Assembly (NCBI GenBank): GCA_945874535.1
Contig: CAMCGZ010000006.1
Span: forward strand, 59,452-123,451
Origin: Bdellovibrio sp. ZAP7
GTDB lineage: Bacteria > Bdellovibrionota > UBA1018 > CAIMNF01
Reading direction: 5' to 3'
DNA: 64,000 nt
Shown here: positions 42,364 to 50,603 of the stretch, piece by piece
Position numbering within the stretch: the stretch's first letter is position 1
Layout of the letters: every line of letters begins with the position of its first letter
The notes under the pieces: generated by a model
Database searches by the model: none
What the model was told of the DNA's origin: nothing
Seen by the model: only the letters and a program-made list of their open reading frames with translations
Made by a program: the position numbers and the translations under genes

Positions 42364-43392
42364 ATGAAAAACCTCGGGAAAATCATGATCTTGAGTGCGC
42401 TCGGGGCCGGAATCCTCAGCGGGTGCGTCTCCAAGCCCGAGGAAGGTCCCGGGGTGAGGGTTTTGACCTATTCCAGCCTCGGCGGGAAGGGCGGATTTCT
42501 CGATTCGGTGGCCGCGGAGTTCCTTCAAAAAACCGGCTGCACACTCCGGATCGAGACGACGCCGGGAGCGCTGCAGGTGCTTTCTTATCTCGAGGAGCCG
42601 GTGCAAAGGGAGCGGCTCGACGTGTTGATGGGGGTCGATGAAATCCTGTTCGAACGCGCTCGGCCCTACCTTTTGGAAGTGGATTTGATCGGAGCATCCG
42701 ATGCAGCCCGTTTTGAACCCTTGCTCCGCCAGAGAATCCGCAAAGGATTCGTGCCCGTCGATTACGGTGCGCTCACTTTCATTTACCGAAAGCAAGGAGA
42801 GGGATCGGTTCTGAAGCCTCCCCTCCGATTGAAAGATCTGCTGAAACCCGAGTTCAAAAAGAAGTGGATCGTTCAAGATCCCAGAGCATCTTCTCCGGGG
42901 CTCCTCTTTTTCATGTTCACCGAGGGTTTGGTGAGCGTCCGTGAGTTGAGCAAGACCTGGCTATCGCTTGCTCCGGGTTGGGACACCAGTTACAAGATGT
43001 TCCTTTCAGGCGAGGTACCCATGGTGTGGAGTTACCTGAGCTCGCTCGCCTACCATGCTTCAAAAGGCGAGCAGGATCGCTACGGGCATGTCCGGCTCGA
43101 GGAGGGGTTTCCGCTGCAAGTGGAGGGGCTCGGTGTGGTCAATCGCGCCGGGGATCCTCTTGAACAGAATCCTTGCATCCGGAAGTGGATCAGCTTCGTT
43201 CTCGAGCCTGCAACCCAGGCCCGGCTGGTCGAAAAGCAGTGGATGATGCCCGTGATCAGCGGGACTATTCTTCCCGGACCTTTCAAGAATCTCCCGACAG
43301 TCGACCGTGCAGCCCATTTCTCGCGTGAGTTGAAAGATGTCGAGCGGATCCTCTCCCGATTCGGAAGGGATGTCCGGGGTGATGGACTTTAA
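42364..43392 (+). CDS. thiB: ABC transporter substrate-binding lipoprotein, ThiB-like
   Basis: This 342-aa protein has a lipobox LSGC (Cys ~21) in place of the soluble-protein signal of enteric ThiB. The body follows the thiamine-binding pattern: VRVLTYSSLGGKGGFLDSVAAEF, DVLMGVDEILFERA, FVPVDYGALTFIYRK, WIVQDPRASSPGLLFFMFT, YKMFLSGEVPMVWSYLSSLAYH, and ...EGLGVVNRAGDP. Neighbouring thiP- and thiQ-like genes complete an importer. Thiamine is the likeliest ligand, but iron/polyamine-type relatives are hard to exclude by eye. Confidence 0.72.
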   Translation: MKNLGKIMILSALGAGILSGCVSKPEEGPGVRVLTYSSLGGKGGFLDSVAAEFLQKTGCTLRIETTPGALQVLSYLEEPVQRERLDVLMGVDEILFERARPYLLEVDLIGASDAARFEPLLRQRIRKGFVPVDYGALTFIYRKQGEGSVLKPPLRLKDLLKPEFKKKWIVQDPRASSPGLLFFMFTEGLVSVRELSKTWLSLAPGWDTSYKMFLSGEVPMVWSYLSSLAYHASKGEQDRYGHVRLEEGFPLQVEGLGVVNRAGDPLEQNPCIRKWISFVLEPATQARLVEKQWMMPVISGTILPGPFKNLPTVDRAAHFSRELKDVERILSRFGRDVRGDGL

Positions 43393-44689
43393 GATCCGGA
43401 TATTCGATCCGGAAGTTTTATCGGCTTTGAAGCTGACTCTGCTGTGGTCGGGGATTTCATTGGTACCGGCCTATGCCATCGCCATGGCGGTGGCATCGGT
43501 CTCCCGTGGGCGCGGCTTGCGTCCGCTTCGAGGTCTGGCTGTATTGCCGGGAATGTTTTACGCATGGGTCGTTCTGGTGCTTTTGAGGCACCTTGCTCCG
43601 GATTTCCGTTTTTCGATGATTGCTGTGACTCTAGCTTGGATTTTGGCCGGGATACCTTATTTATCCGTGGTGTTCTCGGAGGGGATCGGTGACCTCGATC
43701 CGAGGAATCGTGAAGCGATGATGAGTCTGGGAGCCTCACGGTTCCGTCTCTGGTGGCACCATGACTTTTTACAGACTGTTCCGGTTCAGGCCTCGGCACT
43801 GCTCCAGCAGCTGTGGCACATCCTGACGAGTTTTTCGATCGTGATGATCCTGGGAGGGGGGCCTCCCCGCGAGACTCTCGAGGTCGCAATCTACACCTCG
43901 ATGCGACTCGACCGGGTTGATCCGGGACTGGCGGCAGCTCTTGCATTCTGGCAGGCGTTGATCCTCCTCATTCTCAGGGGCTTCATCGGTCGACTCCGCT
44001 CAAGACCGGTGACGGGTTTCAGTCCACGACATGCGGGTGAGCATTCCGGCAGGAATCTGCCATTGGTTTTCATTTCGATGGTGGGTTTGGCCGTTTTGGT
44101 TGCGACCCGTTCGGATCCGGAAGAGTGGATCCATCCGCTCATCACCTCTGTGGTGCTGGCCGTTCTATCTGCGATGGGGTCACTTCTATTCTCATTGGGG
44201 GCCTACTTCTCCGGGTGGAGGATGTTTGCCGAAATCGGTGCCTGGGTATCTCCCATGGTACTCTCCTGGATCTGTTGGGGTGTCTCGATGCGCTGGAGTC
44301 TGGGATCACTTCCCGTGCTCGTAGTCATCCAGTCAGTTCTTTTTGCGCCCTGGTTCGCCCGGACGGTGTTTCCTCTCCTCGACCGGAGGCGAACTGAAGA
44401 GATGAACGCGGCCCGACTCCTCGGGGCCACTCCGGTCAGGGCTTGGATCAGGGTGGAGTGGCCCAGGGTACGGGGCCCCGTCCTCAGTGTTGCGGGTTGG
44501 GTCGCAGCGCTCTCCGTCATGGAAGTGAGCTCGGTCATGTGGTTTTCCAAAGGGGATTTTGACACCCTTTCTTCTTGGGTTCAGAACCTTTTTTTGCGTT
44601 TCAGGATTGATGAGGCCGGTGCGGGTTTTGCCATCCTCGTCCTTCTTGCTTATGCTTTTCTTGGAATGACAGAGAAGGGTGGAAAATGA
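43382..44689 (+). CDS. thiP: ABC transporter permease, ThiP-like two-domain
   Basis: This 435-aa protein has about 12 membrane helices and two EAA-type loops (REAMMSLGASRFRLWWHHDF and MNAARLLGATPVRAWIRVEW). It is therefore a fused homodimer-type permease as in ThiP and FbpB. ATG 43382 overlaps the thiB stop by 11 nt; a longer start at 43370 has a ribosome site too close to be useful. Its stop overlaps thiQ by 4 nt. Confidence 0.75.
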   Translation: MDFKIRIFDPEVLSALKLTLLWSGISLVPAYAIAMAVASVSRGRGLRPLRGLAVLPGMFYAWVVLVLLRHLAPDFRFSMIAVTLAWILAGIPYLSVVFSEGIGDLDPRNREAMMSLGASRFRLWWHHDFLQTVPVQASALLQQLWHILTSFSIVMILGGGPPRETLEVAIYTSMRLDRVDPGLAAALAFWQALILLILRGFIGRLRSRPVTGFSPRHAGEHSGRNLPLVFISMVGLAVLVATRSDPEEWIHPLITSVVLAVLSAMGSLLFSLGAYFSGWRMFAEIGAWVSPMVLSWICWGVSMRWSLGSLPVLVVIQSVLFAPWFARTVFPLLDRRRTEEMNAARLLGATPVRAWIRVEWPRVRGPVLSVAGWVAALSVMEVSSVMWFSKGDFDTLSSWVQNLFLRFRIDEAGAGFAILVLLAYAFLGMTEKGGK

Positions 44690-45336
44690 GTCTCGAGTGT
44701 CGGGGCCTCCGAGTCGAGGGGCCGGGATTCCGAATCACAGCAGATGACTTCAAAGTGGCCCCGGGTGAGTGGCTCGAACTGTCAGCTCCGAGCGGCTTCG
44801 GGAAGTCGACCTTGCTCCGCGCGCTCATGGGTCTCGCTCCCTTCGAAGGAGAACTGCGTGTTTCGGGTACGGAGTTGAGCCGGGAACCTCTTCATCGCAG
44901 GCGTTTCGGTGTGGTCTTCCAGGATCAAGCCTTGTTCGCTCACTTGAACGCGCTCGAGAACGCGCTCTTCGGACTCAGGATCCGGGGTCGGGTGAGCGAT
45001 GCGGATCTGGGTCGAGCCGAAGAGGCATTTCGAAAACTCGGACTCCTTCACCGGATTCGGGCACCGGTGGACGAATTGTCCGGAGGGGAGCGCCAGCGAT
45101 TGGCCCTGATTCGAGCTGTGCTTTTTGGTCCGGTATTACTCCTCCTCGATGAGCCCTTCAAGGGTTTGGACACCGGGCACCTTCACTCCGTCATGGATTA
45201 TTTACAGGGATTCCTGAGCGAATCTCCGGTTCCTGTGGTATGGGTATCGCACCTGAACGGGACAGGCGTCCCCGGGAAACGTCTCGTCGGGGGAGACCAC
45301 AATGGACAACGCCACTTCCAACTCCATCATCCATGA
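44686..45336 (+). CDS. thiQ: ABC transporter ATP-binding protein, ThiQ-like
   Basis: This 216-aa protein has Walker A APSGFGKST, Q-loop VVFQDQALFAHL, signature LSGGERQRLALIRA, Walker B LLLLDEPFKGLD and switch His in VWVSH. It is about the size of ThiQ (~230 aa). The first 4 nt overlap thiP (ATGA). The last 35 nt overlap the first ArsA-like gene, and the C-terminal ~15 residues (HNGQRHFQLHHP) look like readthrough. Confidence 0.78.
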   Translation: MSLECRGLRVEGPGFRITADDFKVAPGEWLELSAPSGFGKSTLLRALMGLAPFEGELRVSGTELSREPLHRRRFGVVFQDQALFAHLNALENALFGLRIRGRVSDADLGRAEEAFRKLGLLHRIRAPVDELSGGERQRLALIRAVLFGPVLLLLDEPFKGLDTGHLHSVMDYLQGFLSESPVPVVWVSHLNGTGVPGKRLVGGDHNGQRHFQLHHP

Positions 45337-46225
45337 TCTGAGAAGGATCAACCTCATCTCCGGAAAGGGCGGGGTGGGGAGAACCACTCTCGCAGCCGCC
45401 CTTGCTCGAGCCTCTGCTGCAGAGGGGAAGAAGACCCTGCTCCTCGAGATTGAGGACGATTCGGGTTGGGATTCCGCCTTGGCCAAATCTTTCGGCCGCA
45501 AGCACTTCCAGATCGAGCCCGAGCTGCTGGAGAAGAACCTTTATGGAATCAGTCTGAGTGCGGTCGTAGGACAGGAACGGTTTCTGCAGTCCTTTTTGAG
45601 GCTGAAGTCGCTCACCGATCTGGTGATGGGAAACCAGGGAGTGAAGTGGTTTCTGGAGGGAGCTCCGGCCTTCAAGGAAATGGGAGTGTTTTTCCATCTT
45701 TTGCTCCAGATGCGCTCCGACTTCGATACCCTCATTCTCGATCTCCCGGCCACAGGGCATTTTGTCGGCCTGGCTCGCCTTCCCGAGCTGCTGCTCAAAA
45801 TGATCCCCTTCGGGCCGATCGCAGAACGTTTGCGGGAGGGGCAGAAATTCCTTTATGACCGGGCGAATTCCGCAGTCTGGATCGTGACCCTTCCTCAGCC
45901 GCTTCCTGTGAGTGAAGCCATCGAATTGCGGACCGTGCTTCAGAATGAGTCCCTGCCATTCGGTGGATTCATCCTGAACCGGGCTCCTTTCAATCCGTTC
46001 ACGGAGCAGGAAGAGGAGTTGTTGGAGGGACTTTCGCGGAAAAGTCCCGCCGGGAAACTGCTGGTGGACCTTGAACGGATCCGGAGATTCCGTGAGTCGA
46101 GAGTCCGTTTGAAAGATGCACTAGTTGCGGGGACGGATCGTGGAGCGGTTTGGATCGCTCCGGAAAGTCTCCGTCCTGATCAGGAGCTTCTACTGAGTCG
46201 GAAGCTGAAGAAGGTGGAATGCTGA
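45302..46225 (+). CDS. ArsA/Get3-like ATPase, subunit with P-loop Lys to Arg
   Basis: This 307-aa protein has a P-loop near the N-terminus reading LISGKGGVGRTTLAAALARA (residues 19-38). The deviant-Walker signature Lys22 is kept, but the P-loop Lys is Arg27. Switch II is ILDLPATGHFVGLARLPELL, matching Get3/ArsA (DxPxTGH). There is no CxxC zinc motif. ATG 45302 is 7 nt after GGGGGAG, and the stop overlaps the next gene by 7 nt. The pair with the following gene resembles the paired ArsA-like ATPases of mycobacteria (Rv3679/Rv3680) and of deltaproteobacteria. The cargo is unknown. Confidence 0.8.
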   Translation: MDNATSNSIIHDLRRINLISGKGGVGRTTLAAALARASAAEGKKTLLLEIEDDSGWDSALAKSFGRKHFQIEPELLEKNLYGISLSAVVGQERFLQSFLRLKSLTDLVMGNQGVKWFLEGAPAFKEMGVFFHLLLQMRSDFDTLILDLPATGHFVGLARLPELLLKMIPFGPIAERLREGQKFLYDRANSAVWIVTLPQPLPVSEAIELRTVLQNESLPFGGFILNRAPFNPFTEQEEELLEGLSRKSPAGKLLVDLERIRRFRESRVRLKDALVAGTDRGAVWIAPESLRPDQELLLSRKLKKVEC

Positions 46226-47292
46226 AGGACGCGCTGCTCGAAAAGCGTTGCCTGATGGTTTGTGGTGGCGGGGGCGTGGGAAAAACCACGGTCGCCGCGA
46301 GTCTGGCCGTGGCCGCAGCCCGTGTGCGCAAGCGGGTGCTGGTGGTCACCATCGATCCGGCCAAGCGCTTGCTTCAGGCCTTCGGATTCAGCGATGCCCT
46401 CCTGCAAGAAGGGGGAGCGCCCCTCGCGCTATCGGGAGAGGTGTTGGCCCGACTGGGACTTCCGGCAGATGCGGGTCTATCAGTGGCCATTTTGAATCCG
46501 AAATGGGTACTTGACCGGATCGTGTCCCAAAGTCTCGGGCCCGGGCAGGGGACGAAGCTCAAAGAAACGGTGATCTACCGAGAAATGGGCCAGATGATCC
46601 ATGGTCTCCAGGAGTACACCGCTTACGAGTGGGTGACCCGGATGCTGACCGACGATGAGTACGATCTGATCGTCCTCGATACGCCACCCGCCTTCCACGC
46701 GAAAGAGTTTTTCAATGCACCTGCAAAAATCCGGAATTTGATGGAGAGCCGGGTGTTCCAGATTTTCATTCCATCGGGAAGCTCCTGGATCCCTTCATTG
46801 CTCACTTTCGGTTGGGTCGAAAAACTCTTGGGCGAAAGAATATACCGTGAAAGTCGTATGTTTTTCGAGACCTTCACCGCACTCCGGGACCGGATCATCG
46901 CCCGCTGCGGGAAGCTCTCCGAGTTCTTCAGTCAGCGTGACGTTTCCGTCGTTGTGGTCGGAACTCCCGAATCCACTCCCATTCTCGAACTCGAGGGCTT
47001 GATCGGATTTCTGGAAGAGAAACGGATTCCGATAGAAGCAGTGGTGATGAATCAGGTGGAAGTTCCATCCGGTTTCGAACGTGAGTCGTGGGCGTCGGAG
47101 GTTTCTCCCGGGGTACTGGAAAAACTCGATGAAATGAAGCTCCATCAGGATGCCAAAGCCGATCGTGCGTTCGAGAGCATCCAGCGAGTGAAGGCACGTC
47201 ATCCGGGCCGGGAGTGGGTCGAGTTTCCCATGGTCTATTCGCTCGATGGATTCGAAATTCTCAGGCAGAACTCTGAAAAGATGAAGAATTGA
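46219..47292 (+). CDS. ArsA/Get3-like ATPase, subunit lacking the signature Lys
   Basis: This 357-aa protein has P-loop CGGGGVGKTTVAASLAVAAA (residues 15-34): P-loop Lys22 is present, but the signature Lys position is Gly17. LVVTIDPAKRLLQAFGF follows and the switch II analogue is LDTPPAFHAKEFFNAPAKI. A long helical region (~150-270) could hold a client-binding groove. It overlaps its partner by 7 nt and ends 32 nt inside the convergent MATE gene. The complementary P-loop defects of the two subunits suggest an obligate heterodimer. Confidence 0.82.
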   Translation: MLKDALLEKRCLMVCGGGGVGKTTVAASLAVAAARVRKRVLVVTIDPAKRLLQAFGFSDALLQEGGAPLALSGEVLARLGLPADAGLSVAILNPKWVLDRIVSQSLGPGQGTKLKETVIYREMGQMIHGLQEYTAYEWVTRMLTDDEYDLIVLDTPPAFHAKEFFNAPAKIRNLMESRVFQIFIPSGSSWIPSLLTFGWVEKLLGERIYRESRMFFETFTALRDRIIARCGKLSEFFSQRDVSVVVVGTPESTPILELEGLIGFLEEKRIPIEAVVMNQVEVPSGFERESWASEVSPGVLEKLDEMKLHQDAKADRAFESIQRVKARHPGREWVEFPMVYSLDGFEILRQNSEKMKN

Positions 47293-48622
47293 CCGCCTTC
47301 AGGCGGGCTGCGAAGGCAAGATACCGGTGGAGCAGTAGCGCAGCGACACTGAAGAGTCCCAGGCAGAGTCCGATCCAGAATCCCTCCACTCCGAGACCTT
47401 TCCAGATGCCGAGATAAAGACCCAGTGGAATCCCGAGGCCCCAATGCCCGATCGCGTTCATCACCGCTTGGGTCTTGGTTTCTCCCAGTCCTCGAAGGCA
47501 CCCTGCAAGAATGACCTGAAGTGCATCCCCGAATTGGAAAAAGCCTGCGATTAAGATCAATTGCATTCCGATGCGACGGGTGGACTCGTCCGTGGTGTAA
47601 AGCGAAACCAGGGGTTCCCTAAGCAGGAAGAATAAAATCGAGCCGAATGATGCGTAGGTGAGACCGAGCAGAAGGGTGTGACGTCCCCGGCGGATCGCCT
47701 CTTCTGCTTGACCTAGCCCGAGTGAGTGGCTCATGGTGAGTGCGGCTGCGGACGACAATCCCGCCGGGATCATGAAGACGAAGCTCGCTAGGCTGATGGC
47801 AATCGCATGGGCGGCATTCTGATGGGCATCGAGGCGGGAAGCGAGCAAGCCGACCAGAATGAACGCACCCACTTCGAACATCATGTGAAGCGCGGCCGGG
47901 AATCCGAGCCCGAGCACCTCACGCGCATGCAGTTTCAGGCTGTTGAACACACGCTCGATGGCAAGGGATGGAATCGATGTTTTTTTAGAGAGAGACCAGA
48001 ACAAGAACAGGATGATGAACCATCGGGATCCGACATTGGCCCAGGCGGACCCTTGTATGCCCATGGCAGAGAATCCGCCGTGGCCGTTGACCCACAGCCA
48101 GTTCAACAGGATGTTGAGGAGATTTCCGATCAGCAGGGCTTCAGTGCTCGTATGGGGAAGGCCCCGACACTGAAGTTCGATCCGCATCACCGGGGTCATC
48201 AGAATGGGGGGGATGCTCCAAGCCAGCAGGTTGCAAAATTGCTGGATAGGACCTGTGAGATCCGGATTCATTCCATAGGCGGGAGCGAGGCGTGCCACCA
48301 CAGACAGGCCCACCATGCTCAGCAATGAGGCCAGCAAGCTGAGCCCCATTCCCGCCCGGAACAAGTCTTCCGCTTTTTCAGACTGGCCGGAGCCGTAAGC
48401 GTGAGGGATGAGGAATTCGAGACTTGAAAGCAATCCGATGCCGAGGATGATGAACCAAGCAAGAAAGGCTGTTCCAGTTCCGATGGTCGCTGAGGCCACG
48501 CTCCCGAGATCGCGACAGAACACCAGATCCACCACTTGCATGAGGGATTGACCGAGAAATGTAGCCACGCTATGAAACACAACAGGCCAGTATCGGGGAG
48601 TGGGGAGGGTTGAATTGGTCAT
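47261..48622 (-). CDS. MATE-family multidrug/metabolite exporter
   Basis: This 453-aa protein has about 12 membrane helices in two six-helix halves (LGQSLMQVVDLVFCRDLGSVASATIGTGTAF; LSSLEFLIPHAYGSGQ; then NAAHAIAISLASFVFMIPAGLSSAAALTMSHSLG, the repeat of the first). The pattern fits NorM/DinF-type cation-coupled exporters. Substrate cannot be deduced. The start at ATG 48622 has no ribosome site; TATATT lies 11 nt upstream in a very AT-rich stretch. It is convergent with and overlaps the ArsA-like gene by 32 nt. Confidence 0.9.
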   Translation of the reverse strand: MTNSTLPTPRYWPVVFHSVATFLGQSLMQVVDLVFCRDLGSVASATIGTGTAFLAWFIILGIGLLSSLEFLIPHAYGSGQSEKAEDLFRAGMGLSLLASLLSMVGLSVVARLAPAYGMNPDLTGPIQQFCNLLAWSIPPILMTPVMRIELQCRGLPHTSTEALLIGNLLNILLNWLWVNGHGGFSAMGIQGSAWANVGSRWFIILFLFWSLSKKTSIPSLAIERVFNSLKLHAREVLGLGFPAALHMMFEVGAFILVGLLASRLDAHQNAAHAIAISLASFVFMIPAGLSSAAALTMSHSLGLGQAEEAIRRGRHTLLLGLTYASFGSILFFLLREPLVSLYTTDESTRRIGMQLILIAGFFQFGDALQVILAGCLRGLGETKTQAVMNAIGHWGLGIPLGLYLGIWKGLGVEGFWIGLCLGLFSVAALLLHRYLAFAARLKAVNSSSFQSSA

Positions 48623-48843
48623 CAGTTTTACTTAATATAATAAATCAAAAGCAATAATTAACACTTCTTTGGCGCTTCTGGCATCTTCAGGTTCATAGAT
48701 TTTGTGGATTGAGACTTCAACCACAATCACACGTCGCAGATGATCTGGGAGTCATGAGTCCTCATTCCTCCCCCCCCCCAATCCCCGAGGGCTCGTTTCT
48801 CCCAGCTCATCTGTGACTTCTTAAGAGTTTTCTTCCAACTCTC
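48623..48843. other. Intergenic gap between MATE and ppx genes
   Basis: The first ~40 nt are AT-rich and probably hold the MATE promoter on the minus strand. A run of ten C (48770-48779) lies mid-gap. AGAGTT/AACTCT near 48825-48842 could be a weak hairpin after ppx. No ORF with a ribosome site and no tRNA were seen. Confidence 0.5.
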
Positions 48844-50385
48844 TCACTTCTTCAAAATCAAGGACTTCAGGAACAACTGCTCGAACAGGGTCTTCTTCTG
48901 TTCAAAACGGAGCAATTCCAGATCGCAGGGGGTCTTGGCAGTGTAGCGGATCTCCACGAGCTTTTTCGCATTCCTCGCACCTTTGAGCTTCACGACTCCC
49001 TTGTGAGTCCGGTCACAGGCATCTGCAATTTGTAGAAGCGCCAGAATCTTCAGAAAGACCGGGCGAAGTTCGTCTTTTCTCTCGAACGGGATTTTCTTCT
49101 CGTTCTTTTTTTCGAGCAGCTTTTCTTCTTTGTGGAAGCGGCAAAGCGAGGCGATTAAATGAGCCTCCCATCCGTGCATCCCGACGAAGTTGGCGTTCCT
49201 GACCATGTATTCCGAGTGCTCCGCGTGGTGGGCGTGACTGATGGTCTCACCGACATCGTGAAGCAGTGCAGCCGCGGCAAGGTACGGTCGCCATTCGGTT
49301 CTCAGTCCATGGACTGATTTCAAGTGATCGAACAGGAACTCGGCATGTTGGCGCACGACCCGGGCGTGGCTCAAGTCCACTCCCCAACCTTCGATCCGCT
49401 TCTCGATTTCTCCGAGGGAGAACTGGGTGGAGCGAGATTTCGAGTAGGAGATGCGTGCGAGAGCGTCCACCAGGATGCCATCACGAAGGGCGTATTCGGT
49501 GGTGCGGATCCGTTTAGCATGAAGTAGTTGTGCGATCTCGTCGAGCAGAATGCCTCCGGCCAGGATCAGGTCGACCCGTTTGGGTTCCATGCCTCCCATC
49601 GAGAGTAGCTCTGCTGTGGTTTTTTTCTGAATGAGGCCCACCACACGAGTTAGGTCTTTTTTCAAAAAAGGAATGTGGCCGCGGTCTTTATCCCGGTTCA
49701 CGAGCTTGGCCAAGGCGATGATGCTTCCGGAAGAGCCGATGATCGTATCGATCCGGGGCCAGCGATCAATCAGGATCTTCGGCAGAATCACACTTTTGAT
49801 GAAGGATCGGAGATCCAGGACCGGGTCCGCTTGTTTCGGAACACGTTTCGGAGGCTGTGATTTCAGGAAAACCTGCTGGAGCTTGGCGACTCCGAGATTG
49901 AAACTCTGGGAGTGAAGGATCTGCCGCCCCTTGCAGATCGAAATTTCGGTGCTGCCTCCTCCGATGTCCACCAGGGCGAACAGGCCTTTGGGGAGTTCCT
50001 TCTCGTTGCCGAGAATGCCTTTGGCAATGAGTGAGGCCTCTTCCTCGCCCGAAATCATCCTGAAGCCGACACCGGTGGATTTCTCGATTTCTTCGAGGAA
50101 CGGTTCCCCGTTCGAGGCATCGCGGATGGCCGCGGTCCCGAAGGCGATCGATTGATCCACCGACAGTGCATCCATGGTCTCTTTGAAAGACTGAACCGCC
50201 TCGAGGGTTCGACGTTTGCTGTCCTCGGCGAGCTTTCCGTCCAGAAAGAGATCCTGGCCCAAGCGGACCATGGTCTTTTCCCGGTAGAGCCGGCGATGTT
50301 GTAGAATGCCTTTCCGGTTTGCCGACACCTCTTGGATGTCAAACCGGATGGAGTTGGTTCCGAGGTCGATAATGGCGATTCTCAT
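48844..50385 (-). CDS. ppx: Exopolyphosphatase/GppA-type phosphatase with HD domain
   Basis: This 513-aa protein has the ASKHA-fold start MRIAIIDLGTNSIRFDI, with GTAAIRDASNGEPFLEEI, GEEEASLIAKGI, DIGGGSTEISI and GSSGSIIALAKLV. The C-terminal HD-like domain has LHDVGETISHAHHAEHSEYMV. Enzymes of this kind remove phosphate from polyphosphate or pppGpp. The size and HD domain match long Ppx. The start has AGGCAGG directly before ATG, and a set of three 16-bp repeats lies just upstream. Confidence 0.93.
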   Translation of the reverse strand: MRIAIIDLGTNSIRFDIQEVSANRKGILQHRRLYREKTMVRLGQDLFLDGKLAEDSKRRTLEAVQSFKETMDALSVDQSIAFGTAAIRDASNGEPFLEEIEKSTGVGFRMISGEEEASLIAKGILGNEKELPKGLFALVDIGGGSTEISICKGRQILHSQSFNLGVAKLQQVFLKSQPPKRVPKQADPVLDLRSFIKSVILPKILIDRWPRIDTIIGSSGSIIALAKLVNRDKDRGHIPFLKKDLTRVVGLIQKKTTAELLSMGGMEPKRVDLILAGGILLDEIAQLLHAKRIRTTEYALRDGILVDALARISYSKSRSTQFSLGEIEKRIEGWGVDLSHARVVRQHAEFLFDHLKSVHGLRTEWRPYLAAAALLHDVGETISHAHHAEHSEYMVRNANFVGMHGWEAHLIASLCRFHKEEKLLEKKNEKKIPFERKDELRPVFLKILALLQIADACDRTHKGVVKLKGARNAKKLVEIRYTAKTPCDLELLRFEQKKTLFEQLFLKSLILKK

Positions 50386-50389
50386 CCTG

Positions 50390-50437
50390 CCTCAGAACTG
50401 AGCTGCTTCAGAATTGAACTGTTTCAGAACTGAGCCG
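50390..50437. repeat. Three tandem 16-bp repeats upstream of ppx
   Basis: Three contiguous copies lie at 50390-50405, 50406-50421 and 50422-50437 with consensus YTTCAGAAYTGARCYG (the first copy begins CCTC). Each holds the near-palindrome TCAGAAYTGA. They fill the gap between the ppx start and the end of the small basic ORF. Confidence 0.75.
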
Positions 50438-50444
50438 TGTCAAA

Positions 50445-50591
50445 TTAGCGGGCGCGATTGATTTTGCGCTGCTTCATCTTCTTGGAGTTCGCCTGGTCGA
50501 TCTTGTGAGGGCGAAGAGAAGGATTCTTCTTGTGCTCGGTTGCGCGGTCTTTTTTCATTTTGCTTTTCTTAACACTGAGACGAGTTGCCAT
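50445..50591 (-). CDS. Small highly basic protein (48 aa)
   Basis: The frame begins ATG 50591, encodes MATRLSVKKSKMKKDRATEH and continues to ...KQRKINRAR. About 40% of residues are Lys, Arg or His and there are no acidic clusters. It sits 12 nt after coaE on the same strand, with the ppx gene following. There is no clear ribosome site, so it is probably read by reinitiation after coaE. The composition suggests RNA, ribosome or DNA binding (inference). The long run of Lys/Arg codons without a stop in a region that otherwise has no ORF supports a real gene. Confidence 0.6.
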   Translation of the reverse strand: MATRLSVKKSKMKKDRATEHKKNPSLRPHKIDQANSKKMKQRKINRAR

Positions 50592-50603
50592 GTACTTTGG
50601 GTA

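Noticed and set aside
48623..48843. RNA gene or phase-variable switch at the C10 tract
   Set aside because: No stable structure or reading-frame involvement could be seen; kept only as a low-interest note.
50390..50437. CRISPR array
   Set aside because: Three 16-bp units in direct contact with no spacers and no cas genes.
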